64,000 bases of DNA, from NCBI RefSeq assembly GCF_000235445.1, contig NZ_JH378830.1, positions 4,111-68,110 on the forward strand. Reading direction: 5' to 3'. The notes under the pieces were generated by a model. It was given only the letters and a program-made list of their open reading frames with translations, was not told the DNA's origin and ran no database searches. Positions 54,543 to 63,628 of the stretch are shown here, piece by piece. The stretch is from Johnsonella ignava ATCC 51276 (GTDB taxonomy: Bacteria; Bacillota; Clostridia; Lachnospirales; Lachnospiraceae). How positions within the stretch are numbered: position 1 is the stretch's first letter; each line of letters starts with the position of its first letter. The translations under genes and the position numbers were made by a program.

Positions 54543-55367
54543 ATGGAATTTTTAAACAACACAAAGGAAATTAACAAAACAGATATATCAATTACACAAA
54601 GAAGCCGTAATTATTGGGAAAAACGTGCTAAGACCTATACGGATATAAATAAAGAGGAACTTGTAGGCAGTACCAGAGCTGCATGGTTAAATACTTTAAA
54701 AAGACATGTCATAAATAACTTTAAAGATATAGCACCAAAGGATATAAAGGTGCTTGATATAGGTACAGGACCCGGTTTTATGGCAATTATAGCTGCACTG
54801 GAAGGCTTTAATGTAAGTGCCGTGGACTTTAGCGAAAGTATGCTTGCCGAGGCTAGTTTAAACATAAAGAATGAAGGTCTTCCAGACAATGCTGTAAAGT
54901 TGTTTAAAGCCGATGCTCATGATACAGGCTTTTCTTTAGAAAGTTTTGATGTAATTTTCACAAGGAATCTGACATGGAATTTACAAGATCCTGTTAAAGC
55001 TTATAAGGAGTGGTACCGTATTCTTAAAAAAGGCGGTATTCTTCTTAACTATGATGCAAACTGGTACTCTTATTTGTATGATAAAAATCAGAGACTTGCC
55101 TATGAAATTGACAGAAAAAATGTCAGGCAACATAGCCTTAAAGATAAGTGGATAGGCGATAATTTTGATGAATGTGAAGATATAGCAAGGAATATTGTAT
55201 TAAGCCGTATTCATCGTCCTGAATGGGATTTAAAAATTCTAAAAAAAATCGGCTTTATAGACTGTTATGCAGATACGGATATATGGAAAAAACTATGGAG
55301 CGAGGATAAAAAAATTAATTTTGCTTCAACTCCCCTTTTTGAGATAAAGGCTAAAAAACAAATGTAA
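54543..55367 (+). CDS. Class I SAM-dependent methyltransferase
   Basis: A 274-residue Rossmann-fold methyltransferase. Motif I is VLDIGTGPGFMAIIAA (about residue 75-90), followed by VDFSESMLAEAS, DAHDTGFSLESFDVIFTRN (motif II) and YRILKKGGILLNYDANW (post-III). The substrate is unknown; it begins with the phrase 'RSRNYWEKRAKTYT', as in methyltransferases often found next to metal or cobalamin transport genes. It lies 64 bases after trpC, before the ileS promoter. Confidence 0.88.
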   Translation: MEFLNNTKEINKTDISITQRSRNYWEKRAKTYTDINKEELVGSTRAAWLNTLKRHVINNFKDIAPKDIKVLDIGTGPGFMAIIAALEGFNVSAVDFSESMLAEASLNIKNEGLPDNAVKLFKADAHDTGFSLESFDVIFTRNLTWNLQDPVKAYKEWYRILKKGGILLNYDANWYSYLYDKNQRLAYEIDRKNVRQHSLKDKWIGDNFDECEDIARNIVLSRIHRPEWDLKILKKIGFIDCYADTDIWKKLWSEDKKINFASTPLFEIKAKKQM

Positions 55368-55377
55368 GAAATGAACA

Positions 55378-55412
55378 AATTAATAAATAAATTAATAAAT
55401 AAATTAATATTA
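55378..55412. repeat. Short AT-rich direct repeats
   Basis: The 12-base unit AAATTAATAAAT is repeated almost three times just after the methyltransferase gene. The rest of 55368-55547 holds no gene. Confidence 0.5.
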
Positions 55413-55547
55413 AGAAATAAATCTAATAAGTCGTAAATAGATATAAATATATATATATTTACAAAACTCTAATGAGATTTTGTATGTTTTATAAACTGTA
55501 CTTATAGAAAGTTTTAAATAGTGCAGTAGTAGCCATCAAGTGCCTAC

Positions 55548-55576
55548 TTGACAGATTTTTTTTGATTGTATATAAT
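55548..55576 (+). promoter_or_regulatory. Consensus promoter of the T-box-ileS unit
   Basis: TTGACA (55548-55553) and TATAAT (55571-55576), both perfect, are 17 bases apart. Transcription should start near 55583. Confidence 0.9.
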
Positions 55577-55585
55577 GCCATCTGA

Positions 55586-55950
55586 AAAAGACTTTGACGG
55601 AGAGAGTAGTTATACTAGGAAGCCTTAGCGAGTCGGGGATGGTGTAAGCCCGGTGTGGATGGTATATATGAAGATCACTCCTGAGTTTCCTGCTGAATAT
55701 GCTTAATTATATTAATATTCTTAATTTACATTTTTAAGAAGTAAAATATTTAAAGTCTGCGCAGTATCCTGCTTATATATGGTAGATGCTGTGTCCGCCA
55801 GGTTGCCGCCTATGTGTAGGTGTGCAGCCCATGTATTTAAGCAAGTAAGTAAGGACGTTTTCCCACGTTACAGGGAGGGCATATGCCGGTATGCTGTGAA
55901 AGGTGGTTAAAAATGAGATTCTCATCCTGTTCGCAGGGTGGGATTTTTTT
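55586..55950 (+). promoter_or_regulatory. T-box riboswitch for ileS, specifier AUC
   Basis: The leader shows Stem I with the AGTA motif and GCGAGTCGGGGATGGTG, and a specifier region GAAGATCACTCC in which AUC (Ile) is the codon. The antiterminator is AGG (55901-55903), a bulge with TGGT (55904-55907) that binds the tRNA 3' end, ATGAG/CTCAT (55913-55925) and CCT (55926-55928). The T-box sequence AAAGGTGGTT is a variant of the usual AGGGTGGTACCGCG. The competing terminator is 55920-55943. Uncharged tRNA-Ile would stabilise the antiterminator and allow ileS expression. Confidence 0.93.
55920..55950 (+). terminator. T-box terminator upstream of ileS
   Basis: TCTCATCCTG (55920-55929) pairs completely (two T-G pairs) with CAGGGTGGGA (55934-55943) around a TTCG tetraloop, followed by T7. 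It shares bases with the antiterminator. Confidence 0.93.
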
Positions 55951-56034
55951 ATTTATAAAAATATCGACAGCCGATTTTATACTAAACAGGACCGGTAAAG
56001 TAATAAAAGAGAAAAGAAAGGAATAAAAGGTATT

Positions 56035-59000
56035 ATGTACAAAAAAGTTTCAACCGATCTGATTTTTGTCGATAGAGAAAAAGAGATTGAGAAGTTTTGG
56101 AAAGAAGGAGATTATTTTAAAAAGAGCCTTGAACTTAGAAAAGATTCACCTACATATATGTTTTATGACGGACCGCCTACTGCTAACGGAAAGCCGCATA
56201 TAGGACATGTTCTTACAAGGGTTATAAAGGACATGATCCCGAGATATAGAACTATGAAAGGAAACAATGTGCCTAGAAAGGCAGGCTGGGACACACATGG
56301 GCTTCCGGTTGAACTTGAGGTTGAAAAGGCACTTAATATAGATGGAAAAGATCAGATAGAAGCTTATGGTCTTGAACCGTTTATAGCAAAATGTAAGGAA
56401 AGTGTATGGGAGTATAAGGGGATGTGGGAAGAATTCTCAGATACAGTAGGCTTTTGGGCTGATATGGAAGATCCTTATGTAACCTATCACAATGATTATA
56501 TAGAATCTGAATTTTGGGCATTAAAGCAGATCTGGGAAAAGGGGCTGCTGTATAAAGGTTTTAAAATAGTTCCTTATTGCCCAAGATGCGGTACTCCCCT
56601 TTCAAGTCATGAGGTTGCACTCGGATATAAAGAACTGAAAGAACGTTCTGCAGTTGTAAGATTTAAAGCAAAAGACGATGAAGCATATTATCTTGCATGG
56701 ACAACAACTCCATGGACTCTTCCAAGCAATGTTGCACTTTGTGTAAACCCGAATGAAAAGTATGTAAAGGTTAAGTATGCAGGCTATACCTATATAATGG
56801 CAGAAGCTTTATGCAGCCAGATGTTTGAAGGTGATTATGAGATAATTGAAACATATACTGGAAAAGATCTTGAATATCGTGAATACGAACCGCTTTTTGA
56901 TTTTGTTGAGCCAGATAAAAAGGCATATTACATAGTTTGTGATACTTATGTAACACTAACGGATGGTACCGGAATTGTACATACTGCACCATCATTCGGT
57001 GAGGATGACTCAAGGGTAGGACTTAAATACAATCTGCCTTTTGTACAGCTTGTAGATTCAAAGGGAGAGATGACTGAAAATACGAAATGGGCAGGCGTAT
57101 TTGTAAAAGATGCGGATCCTCTTATACTTGATGATCTTGATAAGAGTGGAAAACTTTTTTCAGCACCTGAATTTACACACAGTTATCCACACTGCTGGAG
57201 ATGTAATACTCCGCTTTTGTATTATGCGAGAGAATCATGGTACATAAAAATGACTGCTGTAAAAGATGATCTTATAAGAAATAACAAGACTATAAATTGG
57301 ATACCTGAAAGCATAGGAAAAGGGCGTTTTGGCGACTGGCTTGAAAATATACAGGACTGGGCTATATCAAGGAACCGCTACTGGGGTACACCACTTAATA
57401 TATGGGTATGTGAATGTGGTCATATGCATAGTATAGGAAGCATTGATGAGCTTAAATCCATGTCAGATAACTGCCCTGACAATATAGAGCTTCACAGACC
57501 TTTTATAGACAAAGTAACTATAAAATGTCCCAAATGTTCAAAACAGATGGTAAGGACACCCGAGGTTATAGACTGTTGGTTTGATTCAGGAGCTATGCCT
57601 TTTGCTCAGCACCATTATCCGTTTGAAAACAAGGAGTTATTTGAGGATCAGTTCCCGGCAGATTTCATATCGGAAGCCGTTGACCAAACGAGAGGCTGGT
57701 TTTATTCACTTCTTGCGGTGTCAACACTTTTATTTAATAAATCTTCATATAAGAATGTTATAGTGCTTGGCCATGTACAGGATGAGAACGGACAGAAGAT
57801 GAGTAAATCCAAGGGCAATGTTGTTGATCCTATGGAGGCGCTTAGAGAATACGGTGCAGATGCGATAAGGTGGTATTTCTATGTAAATTCGGCGCCCTGG
57901 CTTCCAAATAGATTCCATGGTAAGGCGGTTACCGAGGGTCAAAGAAAATTTATGGGAACCCTCTGGAATACATATGCTTTTTACATACTTTACGCTGATA
58001 TAGATAAATTTGATCCTACAAAATACAAGCTTGAACAAGATAAATTAAGTGTTATGGACAAATGGCTGCTTTCAAAACTCAATTCTCTTGTGCTTGAAGT
58101 TGACTCGGCTCTGGAAAATTACAAAATAACCGAATCGGCAAGAGCTTTGCAGGAGTTTGTTGAGAATTTAAGCAACTGGTATGTGCGCCGCTGCCGTGAA
58201 AGATTCTGGGCAAAGGGTATGGAGCAGGATAAGATAAGTGCCTATATGACACTTTATACCGCACTTGAGGAAGTATGCAGGCTTTCTGCACCTATGATAC
58301 CGTTTATCACTGAGTCTATATATCAAAATATGGTAAGAAGTGTTAATAAGGCGGCACCTGAGAGCATACATTTATGTGATTATCCTAAGGCTGACGAGTC
58401 CTATATAGATAAGGAGCTTGAGGCATGTATGGATGAGGTTCTGGATATAGTTGCAGCAGGTCGTGCGGCAAGAAATGCAGCTAATATAAAAAATCGCCAG
58501 CCGATCGCTAAAATGTATGTAAAAGCGGAAAATACATTAAGCAGTTTTTATGTGCAGATAGTTGAAGAAGAGCTGAATGTTAAATCAGTGGAATTTAGGG
58601 ATGATGTTGAGGAATTCGTTTCATATGAGTTTAAGCCGCAGTTAAAGACTGTGGGACCTAAATATGGCAAATTACTTGGAGGTATAAAACAGGTACTTTC
58701 AGAGCTTGACAGCCGTACTGCTCTTAAAGAGCTTGAAAAAGAAGGTTCGCTTAGATTTGAAGTGGATGGAAACGAGGTTGAACTTTCAAAAGAGGATCTT
58801 TTAATTGAAGTTTTAAAGGATTCTGAGTTTGTGGTTGAAAGCAATCCCAGGGTAAGTGTAGTGATTGATGTAAAGCTTACGCCTGAGCTTATAAATGAGG
58901 GCTTTATAAGAGAACTTATAAGTAAGGTTCAGACCATGAGAAAAGAGGCTGGATTTGAAGTTACCGATCACATAGTTCTCGGGCAATCGGGAAATGACAG

Positions 59001-59148
59001 GATTGCTGAAATTATAAATAATAATATTGAGACAATAAAATCTGAGGTGCTTGCCGATGAGATAAATACCGGAAAAACAGAGGGTTTCACAAAAGAGTGG
59101 AATTTAAATACAGAACATGTTATACTTAGTGTTTCAAAGGTTAATTAA
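56035..59148 (+). CDS. ileS: Isoleucyl-tRNA synthetase, long (type 2) form
   Basis: A 1037-residue class I synthetase charging tRNA-Ile. HIGH motif in PPTANGKPHIGHVLTR (His56 region), KMSKS at about 588-592 in GQKMSKSKGNVVDP, zinc-type cysteines in VPYCPRCGTPLSSHE and VCECGHMHS/IKCPKCSKQM, and a type 2 C-terminal extension. Length and the sequence around HIGH (RVIKDMIPRYRTMKGNNVPRK) match the eukaryote-like IleRS2 class, which in known cases is less sensitive to mupirocin. Control by the upstream T-box is evident. GAAAGGAA 11-18 bases upstream of the ATG is the ribosome binding site. Confidence 0.96.
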   Translation: MYKKVSTDLIFVDREKEIEKFWKEGDYFKKSLELRKDSPTYMFYDGPPTANGKPHIGHVLTRVIKDMIPRYRTMKGNNVPRKAGWDTHGLPVELEVEKALNIDGKDQIEAYGLEPFIAKCKESVWEYKGMWEEFSDTVGFWADMEDPYVTYHNDYIESEFWALKQIWEKGLLYKGFKIVPYCPRCGTPLSSHEVALGYKELKERSAVVRFKAKDDEAYYLAWTTTPWTLPSNVALCVNPNEKYVKVKYAGYTYIMAEALCSQMFEGDYEIIETYTGKDLEYREYEPLFDFVEPDKKAYYIVCDTYVTLTDGTGIVHTAPSFGEDDSRVGLKYNLPFVQLVDSKGEMTENTKWAGVFVKDADPLILDDLDKSGKLFSAPEFTHSYPHCWRCNTPLLYYARESWYIKMTAVKDDLIRNNKTINWIPESIGKGRFGDWLENIQDWAISRNRYWGTPLNIWVCECGHMHSIGSIDELKSMSDNCPDNIELHRPFIDKVTIKCPKCSKQMVRTPEVIDCWFDSGAMPFAQHHYPFENKELFEDQFPADFISEAVDQTRGWFYSLLAVSTLLFNKSSYKNVIVLGHVQDENGQKMSKSKGNVVDPMEALREYGADAIRWYFYVNSAPWLPNRFHGKAVTEGQRKFMGTLWNTYAFYILYADIDKFDPTKYKLEQDKLSVMDKWLLSKLNSLVLEVDSALENYKITESARALQEFVENLSNWYVRRCRERFWAKGMEQDKISAYMTLYTALEEVCRLSAPMIPFITESIYQNMVRSVNKAAPESIHLCDYPKADESYIDKELEACMDEVLDIVAAGRAARNAANIKNRQPIAKMYVKAENTLSSFYVQIVEEELNVKSVEFRDDVEEFVSYEFKPQLKTVGPKYGKLLGGIKQVLSELDSRTALKELEKEGSLRFEVDGNEVELSKEDLLIEVLKDSEFVVESNPRVSVVIDVKLTPELINEGFIRELISKVQTMRKEAGFEVTDHIVLGQSGNDRIAEIINNNIETIKSEVLADEINTGKTEGFTKEWNLNTEHVILSVSKVN

Positions 59149-59314
59149 ATCGGCAGTTATAAACTGAAATTTTAAATCCCGCCTGGTACAGGTATGTGGA
59201 CGGAATTATTATGTTAAAATCATATGGTGAGTTTTGTAATAAGTTCCGTGAAACCTTTGTGCTATGCGGGATAATTTTTTTGGAGGAATATTTAATCAGG
59301 AGGAAGATTTAATA

Positions 59315-61783
59315 ATGAATAAACGCTTAAGCAAGAGTGAGTTTAAGGCTGCGATAGAAAGCAACATAAAAACCCTTTACAGAAAAACTATAGATGAAGC
59401 AACTGTTGACCAGGTGTTTCAGGCAGTGTCATATGCAGTGAAGGATATAATCATAGATGAGTGGATAGCTACACATGATGAATATGAAAAGCAGGATGTA
59501 AAGGTACTTTATTATATGTCGATGGAATTTCTTATAGGAAGAACCCTCGGTAATAATATAATTAATATAGGTGCGATTAAGGAAGTAAGGGAAGCACTTT
59601 CAGAACTGGGCTTTGATTTAAATGCAGTGGAGGATAAGGAACCCGATCCGGCACTTGGAAACGGAGGACTTGGAAGGCTTGCAGCCTGCTTTCTTGATTC
59701 ACTTGCAACACTGGGGTATCCGGCATATGGCTGCGGTATAAGGTATCGTTATGGTATGTTCAAACAGAAGATAGAAAAGGGCTATCAGGTTGAAGTACCT
59801 GATGAATGGCTTAAAAATCCATATCCGTTTGAGATGAAAAGACCGGAGTATGCTTATGAAGTGAAATTTGGCGGCAATGTAAGGGTTGAAAAGAAAGACG
59901 GTAAGGATGTATTTATTCATGAAAACTATAATTCAGTCAGGGCGGTGCCTTATGACCTTCCTATACTGGGATATAAAAATAATGTGGTAAATTCATTAAG
60001 AATATGGGATGCCGAAGCTATAACAAATTTCAGTCTTGAGCATTTCGACAGGGGTGAGTATCAGATGGCAGTTGAGCAGGAAAACCTTGCAAGAACTATA
60101 GTTGAGGTTCTTTATCCAAATGATAATCATTATGCAGGCAAGGAATTAAGACTTAAACAGCAGTATTTCTTTATATCTGCGAGCATACAGAGAGCTATAG
60201 CCAGATATAAGGAAAAACATAATGATATAAAAAAGCTGCATGAGAAAGTTGTATTCCAGATGAATGATACACATCCTACAGTTGCAGTGCCTGAGCTTAT
60301 GCGCATACTTCTTGATGAAGAAGGGCTTAATTGGGATGATGCATGGGCAGTTACAACAAAAACCTGTGCCTATACAAATCATACTATAATGTCAGAAGCA
60401 CTTGAAAAATGGCCTATTGATTTATTTTCAAGACTTTTGCCCAGGATTTATCAAATAGTTGAAGAAATTAATCGAAGATTTGTTGAAAGTATAAAAAAAG
60501 CTTATCCGGGTAATGAAGAAAAGGTTGCCGATATGGCAATTCTTTACAACAACCAGGTTAGAATGGCTTATATGGCGATAGTAGGAAGCTTTTCAGTAAA
60601 CGGAGTTGCGAGGCTGCATACCGAGATACTGAAAAAACAGGAATTAAAAGATTTTTACCTTATGATGCCTGAAAAATTTAATAATAAAACAAATGGTATA
60701 ACGCAAAGACGTTTTCTGCTTCATGCAAATGAGCTGCTTGCCGACTGGGTCAGCAAAAAGATAGGCAGCGACTGGATATGCAATCTTTCTGCCATATCAA
60801 AGCTTAAGGATTATCTTGATGATGAAAAAGCTGCAATGGAATTTATGGACATCAAACACCGCAATAAAGTGAGACTTGCCGCCTATATAAAAGAACATAA
60901 CAACATAGAAGTTGATCCTGATTCAATATTTGATATACAGGTTAAGAGACTTCATGAATATAAAAGACAGCTTCTTAATATACTGCATGTTATGTATCTT
61001 TATAATAAACTTAAAGATGATGACGGATTTGATATGTATCCGAGAACGTTTATATTCGGGGCAAAGGCGGCAGCGGGTTACAGAAGAGCGAAACTTACAA
61101 TTAAACTTATAAATTCAGTGGCAGATGTTATAAATAATGACAGCAGTATAAACGGGAAGATAAAAGTTGTGTTTATAGAAGATTATAAGGTTTCAAACGC
61201 TGAGATTATATTTGCAGCTGCAGATGTAAGCGAACAGATATCTACCGCCAGCAAGGAGGCTTCAGGCACAGGAAATATGAAATTTATGCTCAATGGAGCA
61301 ATTACCTTAGGTACTATGGACGGTGCCAATGTTGAGATAGTTGAGGAAGTGGGAAAAGATAATGCGTTTATATTTGGTCTTTCGTCTGATGAAGTGATTA
61401 AGTATGAAAAAGATGGAGGCTATGATCCGCTTGAGATATTTAATAAAGATTCTGAGATAAGAAAGGTGCTTATGCAGCTTACAAACGGGTATTTTTCAGC
61501 TGAAAATCCGGGTATGTTTAAGGAGATATATGATTCACTTCTTTACCCTGATGAAGGTGGAAGAGCTGATATATACTTTATACTTAAGGATTTTAATTCA
61601 TATGCACAGGCACATGAGAGGATAGATAAAGCTTACCAAAATAAAAAGGCATGGGCTAGAATGGCACTTTTACAGACTGCTTCATGCGGTAAGTTTTCTT
61701 CAGACAGGACTATTGAAGAATATGTTAGAGATATATGGCATCTTAAGAAAGTGGAAGTGAAAATGCCAAAAAACAGCAAATAG
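59315..61783 (+). CDS. glgP: Glycogen/maltodextrin phosphorylase
   Basis: An 822-residue PLP enzyme releasing glucose 1-phosphate from alpha-1,4-glucans. Signatures: YYMSMEFLIGRTLGNNI, ALGNGGLGRLAACFLDS, VFQMNDTHPTVAVPELMR, QVKRLHEYKRQLLN and the PLP-lysine region EASGTGNMKFMLNGAITLGT. Length is normal. The ATG at 59315 is chosen because AGGAGGA lies 12 bases upstream; a longer frame from 59264 begins inside a possible hairpin (ATCCCGC 59176-59182 with GCGGGAT 59266-59272, then T7). A HAD phosphatase gene follows. Confidence 0.95.
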   Translation: MNKRLSKSEFKAAIESNIKTLYRKTIDEATVDQVFQAVSYAVKDIIIDEWIATHDEYEKQDVKVLYYMSMEFLIGRTLGNNIINIGAIKEVREALSELGFDLNAVEDKEPDPALGNGGLGRLAACFLDSLATLGYPAYGCGIRYRYGMFKQKIEKGYQVEVPDEWLKNPYPFEMKRPEYAYEVKFGGNVRVEKKDGKDVFIHENYNSVRAVPYDLPILGYKNNVVNSLRIWDAEAITNFSLEHFDRGEYQMAVEQENLARTIVEVLYPNDNHYAGKELRLKQQYFFISASIQRAIARYKEKHNDIKKLHEKVVFQMNDTHPTVAVPELMRILLDEEGLNWDDAWAVTTKTCAYTNHTIMSEALEKWPIDLFSRLLPRIYQIVEEINRRFVESIKKAYPGNEEKVADMAILYNNQVRMAYMAIVGSFSVNGVARLHTEILKKQELKDFYLMMPEKFNNKTNGITQRRFLLHANELLADWVSKKIGSDWICNLSAISKLKDYLDDEKAAMEFMDIKHRNKVRLAAYIKEHNNIEVDPDSIFDIQVKRLHEYKRQLLNILHVMYLYNKLKDDDGFDMYPRTFIFGAKAAAGYRRAKLTIKLINSVADVINNDSSINGKIKVVFIEDYKVSNAEIIFAAADVSEQISTASKEASGTGNMKFMLNGAITLGTMDGANVEIVEEVGKDNAFIFGLSSDEVIKYEKDGGYDPLEIFNKDSEIRKVLMQLTNGYFSAENPGMFKEIYDSLLYPDEGGRADIYFILKDFNSYAQAHERIDKAYQNKKAWARMALLQTASCGKFSSDRTIEEYVRDIWHLKKVEVKMPKNSK

Positions 61784-61826
61784 TATAAATAATATATAAA
61801 TATAATCTATAAAGAAATGTAAATAT

Positions 61827-62609
61827 ATGAAAAAATTAATAAGTTTTGATGTTGACATGACTTTGCTTGATCATGCGGATTATAATATACCTAAGTCCGC
61901 ACTCAAAGCAGTAGAGCTTTTAAAAAAGGCGGGCAATATAGTTGCAATAGCTACGGGAAGAGATATGGCGAATCACCATGGGAAGCCTCTTGCAGATATT
62001 ATAGATCCTGATGCTATGATAGAACTTAACGGTACTAAGATTACTGTGGGAGAGAAGATAATATACAGGCATTATTTTGATAAATCTCTTTTAAGGAGAC
62101 TTGCACAGTTCTGCCTTAAAAAAGGCTATGCGATAGGTGTTACAATAGGTGATGATGATTATTATTTTAATCAAAATATAATTGATGAATATGATAGAAA
62201 ATATTGGGGGGCTTCATTTAGAAATTTTAAAAATCCTGAAAAGCTTTTTGATATGGATATAGGCACCTTGGCTTATGTAGGCGAGATATCAGGGGCTTAT
62301 GATATTGAAAAAAATTTTAATGAATTAAGATGCCCGGCTTTTGCCGCTGTACATGGTGCCGATATAATAGAAAAGGGAAACAGTAAGGCAGAGGGACTTA
62401 AAAGACTGTGCAGCTACTACGGGATAGATATAGCCGATACAGTGGCTTTCGGTGATTCATATAATGATCTTGAGATAGTAAGTGAAGCGGGTACTGGAGT
62501 TGCTATGGGCAATGCTATAGAGGAGCTTAAAAATGCAGCTGATTTTGTAACTGATGATGTAGGCAAGGACGGAGTATATAATGCATGTGTAAAATTGGGG
62601 CTTATTTAA
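61827..62609 (+). CDS. HAD-superfamily phosphatase (Cof type)
   Basis: A 260-residue HAD hydrolase with motif I FDVDMTLLDH (nucleophile Asp8 and acid Asp10), motif II in IATGRD, motif III Lys in KGNSKAEGLKRL and motif IV FGDSYNDLEIV. A C2-type cap domain lies between. Such enzymes dephosphorylate sugar phosphates or phosphorylated cofactors; the substrate is unknown, although its place behind glgP suggests sugar phosphate. The usual DGT in motif I is DMT here. The Shine-Dalgarno is weak. Confidence 0.9.
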   Translation: MKKLISFDVDMTLLDHADYNIPKSALKAVELLKKAGNIVAIATGRDMANHHGKPLADIIDPDAMIELNGTKITVGEKIIYRHYFDKSLLRRLAQFCLKKGYAIGVTIGDDDYYFNQNIIDEYDRKYWGASFRNFKNPEKLFDMDIGTLAYVGEISGAYDIEKNFNELRCPAFAAVHGADIIEKGNSKAEGLKRLCSYYGIDIADTVAFGDSYNDLEIVSEAGTGVAMGNAIEELKNAADFVTDDVGKDGVYNACVKLGLI

Positions 62610-62786
62610 TTATTTTAATTAAAAAATAAGGTATTATTTATAGTTTTTATTTTGAAAATATGCTAAAGTATCTAAGGAAATAATGATTTAATTATTGTTT
62701 CATCTAAGCAAGATATTTATTGTAGCATTTTATAAAATTTATATAAAATTATATGCCGCAATAAATTAAAATCAAGGAGGATAATT

Positions 62787-63455
62787 ATGAAGCTTAATAA
62801 GAAAATAGCACTATATGTTTCTGTATTTGTGATTGGAGTAGCTTTAGCAACAGCCTGTTCAAGTAAAAAAAATGAGGAGTCCGGTCAGAACCAGAGTCAG
62901 AGCGGCTCAGGTGCAGAATCCGCACCATCAGGGCAAACCTCAGCCGGTGCAGCTTCATCAGCTGCAAAAAAGGCTGATAAAAAGGTTGATCTTAATTATG
63001 ACATAATAAATAATATAGGTGATGATAAGGAAGCTATTATAAATGCACTTGGAAATCCGGCAAATGAAAGCAAGACGGATATTTCAATTATACTTGAATA
63101 TAAAAATCCTGACAGAAAGTTACATCTTTTTCCTGAAACAGATATGAAGGCTGCAAATACCTGTTGGGCAGCTTTTGCAACGGCTGGAGATATGTGGGGT
63201 GTCAAGGAAAAAATGAAAAAGGAAGATTTCCTGAAGGAAGCTGTAAGTGGTGAAAATCAGGAAGTTATTGATGGTGAAAATCTTGATGACAGCGAAGTCA
63301 GTGTAGGTAAAAAAGGACAAAAGACTATTGAATTTGCAAGTGAAGGATATTCATTTATTATAGCATTAAATGATGACGGTACAATAGATGCAAATTCGCC
63401 TGCAGGTGTATTTTCACTTGATGCCGAGGCTACTCCCGTTGAAAACGCACCATAA
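62787..63455 (+). CDS. Predicted lipoprotein
   Basis: A 222-residue exported lipoprotein with lipobox LATAC (Cys24). A Ser/Gly/Gln/Ala-rich linker (about 30-65) is followed by a domain starting 'NYDIINNIGDDKEAIINALGNPANES', the helix-plus-'LG-x-P' outline of SmpA-like or YgiW-like surface domains. No known function. AAGGAGG 8-14 bases upstream of the ATG is a strong ribosome binding site. An intrinsic terminator follows. Confidence 0.82.
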   Translation: MKLNKKIALYVSVFVIGVALATACSSKKNEESGQNQSQSGSGAESAPSGQTSAGAASSAAKKADKKVDLNYDIINNIGDDKEAIINALGNPANESKTDISIILEYKNPDRKLHLFPETDMKAANTCWAAFATAGDMWGVKEKMKKEDFLKEAVSGENQEVIDGENLDDSEVSVGKKGQKTIEFASEGYSFIIALNDDGTIDANSPAGVFSLDAEATPVENAP

Positions 63456-63477
63456 AGAAATAAAATCATAAATGCAT

Positions 63478-63521
63478 AAAAAGATATACATGATGTATAA
63501 TTACTGCTGTATATCTTTTTT
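63478..63521 (+). terminator. Intrinsic terminator after the lipoprotein gene
   Basis: AAAAAGATATACA (63478-63490) pairs with TGTATATCTTTTT (63508-63520) around a 17-base loop, ending in a T-run. The reverse strand also has a T-run, so it can act both ways. Confidence 0.85.
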
Positions 63522-63628
63522 GCATGTTTATAAGGCTTAACTGCTAAATAAAAATCAAAATTAGGAGATGGTGTGTTTCACACCGCATTTATTTTAAGAG
63601 CGGAGATTTTAGCATACCGATTGTATTT

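Noticed and set aside
59176..59281. Terminator between ileS and glgP
   Set aside because: The arms ATCCCGC and GCGGGAT are complementary and a T7 run follows, but the loop of over 80 bases makes a standard intrinsic terminator doubtful.
59264..59314. Longer N-terminus for glgP starting at 59264
   Set aside because: It begins within a possible hairpin and has no ribosome binding site; AGGAGGA is placed for the ATG at 59315.
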